Source: an uncultured Eubacteriales bacterium (GTDB lineage: Bacteria > Bacillota > Clostridia > Peptostreptococcales > Anaerovoracaceae). Taken from it: 17,431 bases of DNA. Where the stretch lies: assembly GCA_900540145.1 (NCBI GenBank), contig UQEW01000050.1:1-17431 (forward strand). The letters are read 5' to 3'. The notes under the pieces were generated by a model. The model saw nothing but the letters and a program-made list of their open reading frames with translations. It searched no databases and was not told the DNA's origin. Below are positions 1-7,914 of the stretch, piece after piece; within the stretch, counting starts at the first letter, position 1, and each line of letters starts with the position of its first letter. A program made the position numbers and the translations under genes.

Positions 1-344
1 ATTTAAATGGATATAAAATACTTGTCACAGGCGATTTGGATGTTGCCGGAGAGAAAAAAATGATAGCACATTATGAAAAGAGCGATAAGCTTAAGGCAGA
101 TATTCTTAAAATAGGCCATCATGGGAGTAAAACCAGTACCAGTGAAGATTTGCTTGAAAGTGTATCTCCGCGATTTGCAGTGATTCAGGTAGGGCAGAAC
201 AATTATGGGCATCCTGATTCGAAAATTATTGAAAAATGTTGTCGAAAGGGTATAATAGTACTAAGAAATGATACCCATGGCGCTGTGGGCTTTTCTTTTG
301 AGAAAAATCAGATAAAGTGCCATGAGATGATAAAGGAAAGTTGA
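1..344 (+). CDS. comEC: ComEC/Rec2 competence protein, C-terminal metallo-beta-lactamase-like domain (5' end missing)
   Basis: Open from the window edge (reading frame begins at base 3) to a TGA at 342-344, so only the last 113 or so residues are present. The visible part reads LVTGDLD, then ILKIGHHGSKTSTS, then VGQNNYGHPDS, then RNDTHGAVGF. This is the typical end of the ComEC/Rec2 metallo-beta-lactamase-like domain, in which the GHHGS motif and the GHP loop follow a membrane channel domain. ComEC is the inner-membrane channel for single-stranded DNA uptake in natural transformation; the C-terminal domain is thought to be a nuclease. The membrane portion would lie upstream of this window. 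holA follows after 4 bases, which is a frequent Firmicutes order (comEC-holA). Whether the cell is competent cannot be judged from this fragment. A stand-alone MBL-fold hydrolase is the alternative, but the holA neighbour argues for ComEC. Confidence 0.85.
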   Translation, partial: LNGYKILVTGDLDVAGEKKMIAHYEKSDKLKADILKIGHHGSKTSTSEDLLESVSPRFAVIQVGQNNYGHPDSKIIEKCCRKGIIVLRNDTHGAVGFSFEKNQIKCHEMIKES

Positions 345-348
345 ATTT

Positions 349-1401
349 ATGGCATACGGTCAGAAAAAAACAGAACATGCTTTTCAAGCTTTTCATAATG
401 ATTTGCGAAGCGGGGATTTTCCTCCTGTGATATTTATGTACGGAGAGGAAGAGTATTTGATAGAGTGGGCGTGTTCGTCTCTCGTAGAAAAATATACAAA
501 TGAAATAATGAGAGAAATGGACTTTGTTAAGATAGACGAAGAAGAAAGTTCATTGGATAAGATTTTAGAAGCATGCAATACTTTTTCAGCGTTCTCAGAG
601 AGAAAAATCATTTGGGCAGTTAATTATTCACCATTGTTTAAGAAAAACTGTAAAGGATTTGGAGAACTTGAAAAAAACCAACTGTCAGATTACATAGATA
701 ATCCCAATGATAAAACAATACTGATTTTTTCATGTCCCAAGCCTGAAGAAAGCCTGCCTCTTGTAAAACTGCTGAAAAAGCAGTGCAAGTCTTACAATTT
801 CACCAGCTTGGATCATGCGCAGCTCATATCCTTTGCAGCTAAACGATTCAAAGCGGCAGGCGCGGATATAAGCAGAGAAGTGTTGAAATATTTCATAGAT
901 GAAACAGGATATTTTAACAGAGAAAGTGAATACAGAATTTATAATTTGGAAAACGATATAAAAAAACTTATCGCATATAGCAATGGAGATACTATCACCC
1001 AAGAATCTGTAGAGCAAACTCTTCATGGTGATATGGATCGATTTGTCTTTAGTTTTCTTGATGCCATCACAGGAGGGAAAAAGGATGTGGGTTTCAGACT
1101 GCTGAATAATATTCTCACCGGCGGTGGAGAGGTTTTTTCGATCATAGGACTTCTAGTCAATCAATTTGAGCTCATGTATGAAGCGAAAGAACTGAAGGAT
1201 GATGGAATGACAGGGGAGCAGATAGCAAAAACCCTTAAAGTAAACGGCTACAGAGTTAAAAAAGCTATGTCGGCTGCAGACAAATTGAGTTACAAAAGGC
1301 TAAGAAGCATATTAAACCAGCTTTATGAAACTGACAGAAATATAAAAACCGGTGTAATGGAACAGAGCCTGGCACTTGAATTGTTGATAGGAAGGATGTA
1401 A
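349..1401 (+). CDS. holA: DNA polymerase III subunit delta
   Basis: A 350-residue protein matching the delta subunit (HolA/YqeN) of the clamp loader, which opens the beta sliding clamp and loads it on primed DNA. Characteristic pieces are the N-terminal FMYGEEEYLIE at about residues 27-37, the long RecA-like/AAA+ body without a functional Walker A motif (expected for delta), the central GYFNRESEYRIYNLENDI stretch, and the C-terminal collar domain with YETDRNIKTG and LALELLIGRM. The length is normal for the family. The ATG at 349 is preceded by AAAGGA at 332-337 and lies 4 bases after the comEC stop, so the two are probably co-transcribed. In many Firmicutes rpsT follows holA on the opposite strand; here a transporter gene follows on the same strand. 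Confidence 0.93.
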   Translation: MAYGQKKTEHAFQAFHNDLRSGDFPPVIFMYGEEEYLIEWACSSLVEKYTNEIMREMDFVKIDEEESSLDKILEACNTFSAFSERKIIWAVNYSPLFKKNCKGFGELEKNQLSDYIDNPNDKTILIFSCPKPEESLPLVKLLKKQCKSYNFTSLDHAQLISFAAKRFKAAGADISREVLKYFIDETGYFNRESEYRIYNLENDIKKLIAYSNGDTITQESVEQTLHGDMDRFVFSFLDAITGGKKDVGFRLLNNILTGGGEVFSIIGLLVNQFELMYEAKELKDDGMTGEQIAKTLKVNGYRVKKAMSAADKLSYKRLRSILNQLYETDRNIKTGVMEQSLALELLIGRM

Positions 1402-1406
1402 AAAAT

Positions 1407-2333
1407 ATGTCAAAGCAAATGAAGGCAGATGCGATTCTATTATTGGTAACGCTATGCTGGGGTGTGTCTTATCTTTTGATGGATATAAGCTTGACGGAGT
1501 TGGACCCGTTTACTCTCAATGCGTTCAGGTTTTTAGGCGCTTTTTTAATCGCAGTTATCTTTTCATGGAAAAAGCTTTTAGGAGTTAACAAGACTACTTT
1601 AAAATACAGCTTTTTTTTAGGCTGCGCATTGGTAGTGGTATATATAGGAGCTACCTTTGGAGTAAAATATACTACTCTTTCCAATTCAGGATTTTTATGT
1701 GCTTTGACAGTGATTTTTACGCCTATAATAAGCTGGCTGCTTTTTAGAAATGCTCCCGGGAAAAAACTGAGCATAGTTGTATTAATGTGCTTTGTAGGTA
1801 TCGCTTTGCTTACTTTGGGGGACGATTTTTCCATAAATACAGAAAATCTTAAGGGCGATTTATTATGCGTCATGTGCGCTTTAGCATATGCTATAGATTT
1901 GATTTTTACTGAAAAAGCAGTAAATAAAGAAGAAGTCAATCCGTATCAACTGGGAGTTTTTCAGCTTGGAGTTACAGGAGTTCTTAATCTTTTGCTGGCA
2001 TTTCTATTTGAGACGCCTCAGCTGCCCGAAACTGCTGAAGTATGGGGTTCGGCGCTGTTCCTTGCTGTATTCTGCACAGGTGTGGCTTTCGTGCTTCAGC
2101 CTGTAGCGCAGCAATATACTACCGCTTCTCATGTAGGAGTCATCTTTGCTCTTGAGCCGGTGTTTGCCGCTATAGTGGCATATTTCTTCGCCGGCGAAGT
2201 GCTTTCTTTTAAAGCATATATCGGAGCAACGTTGATGCTTGCCAGCATATTCATCATGGAAATAGATTTTAAGAAATTTAAGGTTAAGAAAAAAATTGAG
2301 GAGGACAGCAATAGTGAACAGACTTTTTATTAA
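1407..2333 (+). CDS. EamA/DMT-superfamily permease
   Basis: A 308-residue integral membrane protein with about ten hydrophobic segments arranged as two EamA repeats (roughly residues 8-137 and 149-283). The N-terminus reads LLLVTLCWGVSYLLMD and is followed by DPFTLNAFRFLGAF, typical of the drug/metabolite transporter superfamily. The second repeat contains GVIFALEPVFAA, the usual motif near helix 9. The C-terminus is a charged tail (KKFKVKKKIEEDSNSEQ) expected to be cytoplasmic. The substrate cannot be told from sequence; family members export amino acids, metabolites or drugs. The start at 1407 has AAGGA at 1392-1396, and the gene begins 5 bases after holA. Its last 20 bases overlap the start of the next gene, so transcription and perhaps translation are coupled to the redox pair downstream. 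Confidence 0.85.
   Translation: MSKQMKADAILLLVTLCWGVSYLLMDISLTELDPFTLNAFRFLGAFLIAVIFSWKKLLGVNKTTLKYSFFLGCALVVVYIGATFGVKYTTLSNSGFLCALTVIFTPIISWLLFRNAPGKKLSIVVLMCFVGIALLTLGDDFSINTENLKGDLLCVMCALAYAIDLIFTEKAVNKEEVNPYQLGVFQLGVTGVLNLLLAFLFETPQLPETAEVWGSALFLAVFCTGVAFVLQPVAQQYTTASHVGVIFALEPVFAAIVAYFFAGEVLSFKAYIGATLMLASIFIMEIDFKKFKVKKKIEEDSNSEQTFY
2299..2305 (+). promoter_or_regulatory. Ribosome binding site that fixes the GTG start of the flavoprotein gene
   Basis: AGGAGGA lies inside the 3' end of the transporter gene. It is 8 bases upstream of a GTG at 2314. The more upstream TTG at 2296 overlaps this Shine-Dalgarno itself and is therefore unlikely to be the start. Confidence 0.75.
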
Positions 2334-4164
2334 GTCGCAAGATATCGTTCAAAAGACGGTAGAAGGGCTGCAAAGAGATTTAGAGAGAAGAATAATAGCC
2401 AGTCCGCCGGGACAGTGCCCTGTAGATCTGACAGCGTCATTTCTTAGGGTTTGTCATTCCCAAAGCTGCGGAAAATGCACGCCGTGCCGTGTAGGCCTGG
2501 GCCAGCTGCAGCTGATAATAGACCGTATTCTTAATATGGATACCGATGCGAAAATGGAAGATATAGACCTTCTTGAAAAGACCGCTACAGCTATCAGCGT
2601 GTCTGCAGATTGCGCTATAGGTTCTGAAGCAGCCAAGATGGTTTTAAGAGGGCTTGAGGGCTATAGAAAAGATTTCGAATCACACATTAAAAATCATACC
2701 TGCGCACTCAGCATAAGAACTCAGGCTCAGCCTGTGCCTTGCGTAGCCATGTGCCCTGCAGGGGTGGATGTGCCTGGATATATTTCACTGCTCAAAGCAG
2801 GCAGATATGACGATGCTGTAAGGCTGATAAGAAAGGACAATCCTTTTCCTACGGTGTGCGCATTGATATGTGAGCACCCATGCGAGGGCAGATGCAGGAG
2901 AATGCTGGTCGACGCTCCTGTAAATATAAGAGGACTTAAGCGTTATGCAGTAGATAACTGCAGCGATGTACCTGTTCCGCCTAAGATGGATGATACAGGC
3001 AAGAAGATTGCTGTAATCGGCGGCGGACCGTCCGGACTTTCGGCCGCATATTTCTTATCGATAATGGGACATAAGGTAACAATATTTGAGAAAAGAGCTC
3101 AGCTGGGCGGCATGCTTAGATACGGTATTCCAAGCTACAGGCTTCCTAGAGAAAGGCTGCAGTGGGATATTGACGCTATACTTTCAACAGGAGTGGAATG
3201 CAGGCTCAACTATGACGTGTCCACACCTGAGGCCATCGCTGAGATAAGAGATAATTATGACGCTACATATATTTCTATAGGTTCGCATAACGCCAAGGAA
3301 ATAGGCATACCTGGTGAATACGGAAAAGGCGTTATCGCCGCTGTGGAAATGCTCAGAGGTATAGGAGATGATTCTATGCCGAATTTCGAAAACAAAGTGG
3401 TAGTAGTCATCGGAGGCGGCAATGTTGCTATGGACGTGGCAAGAACAGCTAAGAGACTAGGAGCCAGTGAAGTTACCATAGTTTACAGAAGACGCAGGGA
3501 GGATATGACAGCCTTACCTGAAGAAATTGACGGCGCTATTGCAGAAGGATGCAGCCTGTTCCAGCTTAAGGCTCCTTCCAGAATTGAGACTGATAAAGCC
3601 GGCAATGTAAAGGCTCTGTGGGTTAAGCCTCAGATAGTGGGACCGGCTGACAAATCAGGCAGACCTAAGCCTGTAGACTCTTCAGAGGACGAAGAAAAAC
3701 TGCCTTGCCAGATAATCATATCTGCCATAGGACAGGCTACAGATATACGTTTCTTTGAAGATTACGGAATTCCTGTGTTCAGAGGCAACATAAAAGCCGG
3801 AAAGAACAGCGTTGTAGATGCAAATCATGGCACATACGCAGGCGGAGACTGTGTAACAGGACCATCTACCGTTATCAACGCAGTAGCTGCGGGAAAAGTA
3901 GCTGCAGCTAATATAGATTCATATTTAGGATTTAATCACGAAATAGAAGTAAGCGTAGATATTCCTTTACCTGAAATCACAGATTATATACCTGGAGGAA
4001 GAGTTGAAATGCGCGAGCGTTATGCAAAGCAGAGAGGCAGCGACTTCGATGAGATCGAATACGGAATGACTTACGAAGAAGCAATGCATGAGGCTTCCAG
4101 GTGTATGCGTTGCGACTATCATGGATTTGGATCTTTCAGGGGAGGGAGGCATACAAAATGGTAA
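2314..4164 (+). CDS. GltD-like NAD(P)H flavoprotein with N-terminal NuoF-type 4Fe-4S domain (hydrogenase partner)
   Basis: A 616-residue FAD/NAD(P)-binding iron-sulfur protein. Residues about 47-100 carry CHSQSCGKCTPC (Cys52, Cys55, Cys58) plus Cys100 in DCAIG, the four-cysteine signature of the C-terminal 4Fe-4S domain of NuoF/HydB; the NuoF FMN domain is absent. From Cys143 (CVAMCPAGVDVPGY) to about residue 215 it has the two-cluster helical domain shared by GltD and dihydropyrimidine dehydrogenase. Then comes the FAD Rossmann motif AVIGGGPSGLSAA (from about 233), LGGMLRYGIP, the second nucleotide motif VVVIGGGNVAMD (from about 363) followed by YRRRREDMTALP, and the FAD-binding GGDCVTGPSTV. 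The Arg-rich loop after the second Rossmann motif suggests NADPH rather than NADH, but this is inference. The GTG start at 2314 is chosen by its Shine-Dalgarno. The end overlaps the hydrogenase gene by 7 bases (ATGGTAA), implying stoichiometric synthesis. It probably passes electrons between NAD(P)H and the hydrogenase; glutamate synthase beta subunit is the usual misannotation. Confidence 0.85.
   Translation: MNRLFIKSQDIVQKTVEGLQRDLERRIIASPPGQCPVDLTASFLRVCHSQSCGKCTPCRVGLGQLQLIIDRILNMDTDAKMEDIDLLEKTATAISVSADCAIGSEAAKMVLRGLEGYRKDFESHIKNHTCALSIRTQAQPVPCVAMCPAGVDVPGYISLLKAGRYDDAVRLIRKDNPFPTVCALICEHPCEGRCRRMLVDAPVNIRGLKRYAVDNCSDVPVPPKMDDTGKKIAVIGGGPSGLSAAYFLSIMGHKVTIFEKRAQLGGMLRYGIPSYRLPRERLQWDIDAILSTGVECRLNYDVSTPEAIAEIRDNYDATYISIGSHNAKEIGIPGEYGKGVIAAVEMLRGIGDDSMPNFENKVVVVIGGGNVAMDVARTAKRLGASEVTIVYRRRREDMTALPEEIDGAIAEGCSLFQLKAPSRIETDKAGNVKALWVKPQIVGPADKSGRPKPVDSSEDEEKLPCQIIISAIGQATDIRFFEDYGIPVFRGNIKAGKNSVVDANHGTYAGGDCVTGPSTVINAVAAGKVAAANIDSYLGFNHEIEVSVDIPLPEITDYIPGGRVEMRERYAKQRGSDFDEIEYGMTYEEAMHEASRCMRCDYHGFGSFRGGRHTKW
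4143..4149 (+). promoter_or_regulatory. Ribosome binding site of the [FeFe] hydrogenase gene
   Basis: AGGGAGG, 8 bases before the ATG at 4158, supports that start over the in-frame ATG at 4101, which would extend the protein into a region coding for the upstream flavoprotein and adds no homologous residues. Confidence 0.75.
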
Positions 4165-5897
4165 AGCTCATAATCAATAACCAGAAAGTTTCTGTCCCTG
4201 AAGGGACTACCATAATGGAAGCTGCAAAAAATGTAGGTATATATATCCCTCATCTTTGCTTCCTGAAAGAAATAAATGAAATCGGAGCATGCAGAGTTTG
4301 TCTGGTGGAAGTAGAAGGAATGGACAAGCTGGTAACTGCGTGCAATACCCAGGTCAGAGAGGGCATGAAGGTGATAACCAACAGCCCTAGACTCAGGAGG
4401 ACCAGGCGCATAAACATAGAGATGATACTTTCAGACCACGCTACAGACTGTGCGGCATGCGTCAGAAGCGGCAACTGCACTTTGCAGACCATAGCCAACG
4501 ACATGGGAATAATAATGAACCGTTATCCCAACACAGCTGAAAGAAACAGGTGGAACACGGAGCTTCCTTTGATAAGAGAGGCTTCTAAGTGCGTAAAATG
4601 CATGAGGTGCATACAGATATGCGAAAAGGTTCAGAGCCTTGGCGTATGGGATCTGCAAGGAACAGGTCATAGAACGACAGTAGGCGTTGTGGACAACCTA
4701 GACCTTCAAGACGGCGATTGCTCTTTATGCGGTCAATGCATAACCCATTGTCCTGTAGGTGCCCTCAGGTCCAGAGATGACAGAGATATTCTTAATGACG
4801 CTATAGACGATCCTGATAAGATTATAATTGCTCAAGTAGCGCCTGCTGTCAGGACCGCCTGGGGCGAGCAGATAGGCTTGAGAGATGAGGAAAGCACCAT
4901 GGGCAAGCTGGTCTGCGCATTAAAAAAGATAGGTATAGATTACGTCTTTGATACCACTTATTCAGCAGACCTTACTATAATGGAAGAAGGAAGTGAATTC
5001 CTCGAAAGGCTGGCGCATAAGGAAGATTATTCCTGGCCTATGTTTACTTCATGCTGCCCTGGCTGGGTAAGATTCGTTAAAACTCAATATCCTGACATGG
5101 TAAAAAATCTTTCCACTGCCAAATCGCCGCAGCAGATGTTTGGAGCTATGGCAAAGACTTATATAGCTCAGAAGCTGGGCATAGATCCTACCAAGGTATT
5201 TTCAGTATCCATAATGCCATGTGTTGCAAAAAAATATGAACGTTCAGTGCCTCAGGTTAACGATTCAGGTAAAGGCAGCGACGTAGATTTGGTATTGACA
5301 ACCAGGGAACTTGACAGCTTCATAAGAAGCGATAATATAAGACCTGAAGATTTGGTAGACATGCCGTTTGATTCCATCTTCGGAGAGGGCTCAGGAGCAG
5401 GTGTAATCTTCGGAACTACCGGCGGAGTTATGGAGGCAGCGCTGAGAACCGCGTATTATCTCGTATCCGGAGAAAATCCGCAAGCAGACGCCTTCCAAAA
5501 TGTAAGAGGCATGAAAGGCTGGCGTGAGCAGACCTTTAATCTCAAGGGCAATAAGCTGAAGGTTGCTGTAGCTACAGGCCTTGCCAACGCCAGAGCGTTG
5601 TTGGAAGCTGTCAGAGCAGGCGAGGTGGAATATGACTTCGTCGAGGTGATGGCATGTCCGGGCGGCTGCGTAGGAGGCGGAGGGCAACCATTTAGAGATG
5701 GAAGCGAAATGGCTGAAAAGCGCGGCGGAATGCTGTACGATTTGGACAAAGCTAATAATATAAGATTTTCTCATGAGAATTCAGCTGTGAAACTTACTTA
5801 CGAGGAATATTTAGGAGAGCCTATGTCCAAGCAGGCTCATCACATGCTTCATACGAAGATTGAAGAATGGGATTTGGCCATGCTGCATGAAGAATAG
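4158..5897 (+). CDS. [FeFe] hydrogenase, multi-cluster (CpI-like) catalytic subunit
   Basis: A 579-residue enzyme that interconverts protons and H2. N-terminal 2Fe-2S domain: Cys34, Cys45, Cys48, Cys62. His-Cys3 4Fe-4S site: His94, Cys98, Cys101, Cys107. Two 4Fe-4S ferredoxin motifs: Cys145/148/151/155 and Cys188/191/194/198. H-cluster domain: L1 TSCCPGW (Cys299 proton-transfer, Cys300 ligand), L2 MPCVAKK (Cys355), L3 EVMACPGGCVGGGGQP (Cys500, Cys504). These positions almost match the numbering of Clostridium pasteurianum CpI (300, 355, 499, 503), so all accessory clusters and catalytic residues appear intact. It is cytoplasmic: no signal peptide. The gene overlaps the GltD-like flavoprotein gene by 7 bases and no nuoE-type subunit follows. 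This pairing resembles the glutamate-synthase-linked [FeFe] group (A2) of the HydDB scheme as I recall it; group assignment needs a tree. The maturases HydE, HydF and HydG are not in the window. Confidence 0.95.
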   Translation: MVKLIINNQKVSVPEGTTIMEAAKNVGIYIPHLCFLKEINEIGACRVCLVEVEGMDKLVTACNTQVREGMKVITNSPRLRRTRRINIEMILSDHATDCAACVRSGNCTLQTIANDMGIIMNRYPNTAERNRWNTELPLIREASKCVKCMRCIQICEKVQSLGVWDLQGTGHRTTVGVVDNLDLQDGDCSLCGQCITHCPVGALRSRDDRDILNDAIDDPDKIIIAQVAPAVRTAWGEQIGLRDEESTMGKLVCALKKIGIDYVFDTTYSADLTIMEEGSEFLERLAHKEDYSWPMFTSCCPGWVRFVKTQYPDMVKNLSTAKSPQQMFGAMAKTYIAQKLGIDPTKVFSVSIMPCVAKKYERSVPQVNDSGKGSDVDLVLTTRELDSFIRSDNIRPEDLVDMPFDSIFGEGSGAGVIFGTTGGVMEAALRTAYYLVSGENPQADAFQNVRGMKGWREQTFNLKGNKLKVAVATGLANARALLEAVRAGEVEYDFVEVMACPGGCVGGGGQPFRDGSEMAEKRGGMLYDLDKANNIRFSHENSAVKLTYEEYLGEPMSKQAHHMLHTKIEEWDLAMLHEE

Positions 5898-5950
5898 TAT
5901 GTAATATGTAACTGTTGAAGCCTGAGAATAGTAATTATGTATTTGTTGAT

Positions 5951-5987
5951 GCTGACAAAATTTAAAATTTTTCATGATTTTGTCAGC
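5951..5987 (+). terminator. Inverted repeat downstream of the hydrogenase gene
   Basis: GCTGACAAAAT at 5951-5961 pairs perfectly with ATTTTGTCAGC at 5977-5987 (11 bp, 15-nt loop). No U-tract follows on the plus strand, so it may act as an mRNA 3'-end stabilising hairpin or weak terminator rather than a classical intrinsic terminator. Confidence 0.45.
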
Positions 5988-6056
5988 AAACTTACATAAA
6001 ATGGAATTTTATGAGCTAAATATCCGGCAAAAATGTAAAAAATCATGAAAAATAGG

Positions 6057-6094
6057 AAAAAAGTCTGCAAAACAGGTTATTTTGCAGACTTTTC
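6057..6094. terminator. Bidirectional intrinsic terminator between hydrogenase operon and recN
   Basis: AAAAGTCTGCAAAA at 6059-6072 is complementary to TTTTGCAGACTTTT at 6080-6093, giving a 14-bp perfect stem with a 7-nt loop. Both strands end in a T-run (four T on plus, six on minus), the standard form of a terminator shared by converging operons. Confidence 0.75.
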
Positions 6095-6202
6095 TTCAAA
6101 ATTTTCGAAAAAAAGTCCGCCGGAGCTGGATTTCGACAAAATTCGACATAGGTTTGGAGCCTGCTGATGTAAAACTTTTCAAAAAATTGATTTTTTGTCA
6201 GT

Positions 6203-6265
6203 GACGCTTGAGACACTTGAGGCGCTTGAGACACTTGAGGCGCTTGAGACGCTTGAGACACCTTA
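6203..6265. repeat. 9-bp tandem repeat (about seven units)
   Basis: Seven consecutive 9-base units following the pattern G(A/G)C(G/A)CTTGA: GACGCTTGA, GACACTTGA, GGCGCTTGA, GACACTTGA, GGCGCTTGA, GACGCTTGA and a degenerate last GACACCTTA. It begins about 30 bases beyond the recN stop codon on the recN-transcribed side, before the terminator hairpin. Nothing shows a function. Confidence 0.85.
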
Positions 6266-6294
6266 GAAATTTTTATGCAGTTTTATTACCCGAA

Positions 6295-7914
6295 TCATTT
6301 TGAACCTTCAATCAGCTCTCTAGCTGTGTTGATGGTAGATTGTGTTATGGATGTTCCACCCAGCAGTCTGGCGATTTCCTCGACCTTTTGCTGGCTGGAA
6401 AGGGACTCCACATGGGTGAAAGTGCTGGTGTCGTCGGAATCCTTGTATATTTTGTAATTGTTATCTCCGAATGCAGCTATTTGAGGGAGGTGAGTGATGC
6501 AGATTATCTGATGACTCTTGCTTATCTCCCTGAGCTTTTTGCCGACAATACTGGCTGTTATACCGCTTATACCGTTGTCTATCTCATCAAAGATCAGAGT
6601 AGGTATCATGTCGTAAGAACTTATGATATTTTTGAAAGCAAGCATTATTCTGGACATTTCACCGCCTGACACTATCTTAGCCAGAGGCTTCAAACTTTCC
6701 CCTCTGTTGGTGGTGATGAAAATTTCTACCTTATCCATCCCTGACTCGGTAGGCTCGGAAAGCTGCTCTACTGAGATTTTGACTTGAGCGTCTTTAAAGT
6801 TCAGATCTATAAGTTCTGTCTGGATGGCGGTTTCTAGTTCCAGTGCTTTAGCCTTTCTCTTCTCGGAAAGAAGGCTGCAGCTTTCGATAAGCTGCTGTTT
6901 AGCCTCTTTAAGGTTAAGCATAAGCCGGCGTTTTTCCTCATCCATGTTTTCTGCGATGGATAACTGTTTCTGCAGCTTTTCCTGATACGCCAGTATTTCT
7001 TCTATGGAAGAGCCGTACTTTTTCTTAAGGTTATCTATTAAATCCATCCTCATTATGGCTTCATCCAGCTCTTCAGGAGAAAAGGTGATGGAGCCGCGGA
7101 GGTCGCCCAGCTGACGGCAGATATCTTCAAGCCTGTAGTAGATGTCGCTGAACTCTTCTGAAAGAGCAGAAATCTTGCCGGAGCATGAAGAAATCTCTTC
7201 TATTGATTTGATGCTCATGTTCAGACCTTCCATGACGGAAGGGGTTTCCTCGTACATGACTTGATAAGCCTTGTTTATATTTTCATATATCTTTTCGCTG
7301 TTTTGAAGCAGGGAAATTCTTTCTTGCAAGCTTTCGTCTTCGCCGGGGAGAAGATGAGCTTTTTCTATTTCAGCTTCTTCAAATTTATAGAAATCCAGTT
7401 TTCTGGCATTTTCTTTTTCAACTGAAAGCAGATGAGCCAATTCTTTGCGTGCTTTGATATAAGATGTGTATTTTTCTGCGGTATCTTCTTTAAGTTTATC
7501 GGTACGGTCATGCTTGTACGAATCCAGAAGAACTATATGATAGTCGGGATTCAAGAGAGACTGATTGTCATATTGGCCGTGCACATCGGCTAATTTTGAC
7601 GCCATTGCGTTCAACTGAGACAGGGTAACGATTTCGCCGTTAATTCTGCATAAATTTTTGCCGGCAGCAGAAATTTCCCTGGTTAGAACCAGTTCTTCGT
7701 CGCCTGACGTAGCTGACAGCTGAATGATAGCTTTGTCAGCGCCGGTTCTGACATAGGAAGAATCAGCACGGCTGCCCAGGGCAAGGCTGACGGCCTCAAT
7801 TACTATAGATTTGCCGGAGCCGGTTTCTCCGGTGATTATATTGAGTCCGTCTTTAAAATCTATTTCGGTGCTTTCAATAGTAGCAAAATTTTTAATACTT
7901 ATATGATCAATCAT
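6295..7914 (-). CDS. recN: DNA repair ATPase RecN
   Basis: A 539-residue SMC-like ATPase that acts early in double-strand break repair. The head domain is split: Walker A GETGSGKS at residues 29-36 and, near the C-terminus, the ABC signature VSGGEMSR (about 415) and Walker B LIFDEIDNGISG (about 440). In between lie coiled-coil stretches rich in Glu, Lys and Leu (about 150-225 and 300-370). HGQYDNQSLLNP at about 114-125 is characteristic of RecN. It is slightly shorter than the usual 550-570 residues, but all motifs are present. Its ATG at 7914 overlaps the argR stop by 8 bases, so it is translated from the argR transcript, the conserved Firmicutes arrangement. The stop is followed by the 9-bp repeat and the shared terminator. 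If the palindrome at 8446-8459 is a LexA site, recN could be damage-inducible through the argR promoter. Confidence 0.95.
   Translation of the reverse strand: MIDHISIKNFATIESTEIDFKDGLNIITGETGSGKSIVIEAVSLALGSRADSSYVRTGADKAIIQLSATSGDEELVLTREISAAGKNLCRINGEIVTLSQLNAMASKLADVHGQYDNQSLLNPDYHIVLLDSYKHDRTDKLKEDTAEKYTSYIKARKELAHLLSVEKENARKLDFYKFEEAEIEKAHLLPGEDESLQERISLLQNSEKIYENINKAYQVMYEETPSVMEGLNMSIKSIEEISSCSGKISALSEEFSDIYYRLEDICRQLGDLRGSITFSPEELDEAIMRMDLIDNLKKKYGSSIEEILAYQEKLQKQLSIAENMDEEKRRLMLNLKEAKQQLIESCSLLSEKRKAKALELETAIQTELIDLNFKDAQVKISVEQLSEPTESGMDKVEIFITTNRGESLKPLAKIVSGGEMSRIMLAFKNIISSYDMIPTLIFDEIDNGISGITASIVGKKLREISKSHQIICITHLPQIAAFGDNNYKIYKDSDDTSTFTHVESLSSQQKVEEIARLLGGTSITQSTINTARELIEGSK

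Larger units (their letters stand above)
5898..6294. other. Gene-free convergent intergenic region
   Basis: About 400 bases between the 3' ends of the hydrogenase gene (+) and recN (-). It holds two inverted repeats usable as transcription terminators, a short A/T-rich palindrome (CAAAAAAT-TG-ATTTTTTG, 6180-6197) and a 9-bp tandem repeat (6203-6265). I see no convincing protein-coding gene. Confidence 0.7.

Noticed and set aside
1469..1939. 156-residue minus-strand open frame inside the transporter gene
   Set aside because: It is a shadow of the plus-strand coding frame, with no ribosome binding site and no recognisable motif. The same applies to long antisense frames at 5391-5774, 10027-10539, 11743-12192 and 15219-15584.
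6043..6261. 72-residue minus-strand open frame beginning with SQA/PQV tripeptide repeats after recN
   Set aside because: The start would be a GTG with no ribosome binding site. The repeats simply translate the 9-bp tandem array, and the frame runs through the strong terminator hairpin.
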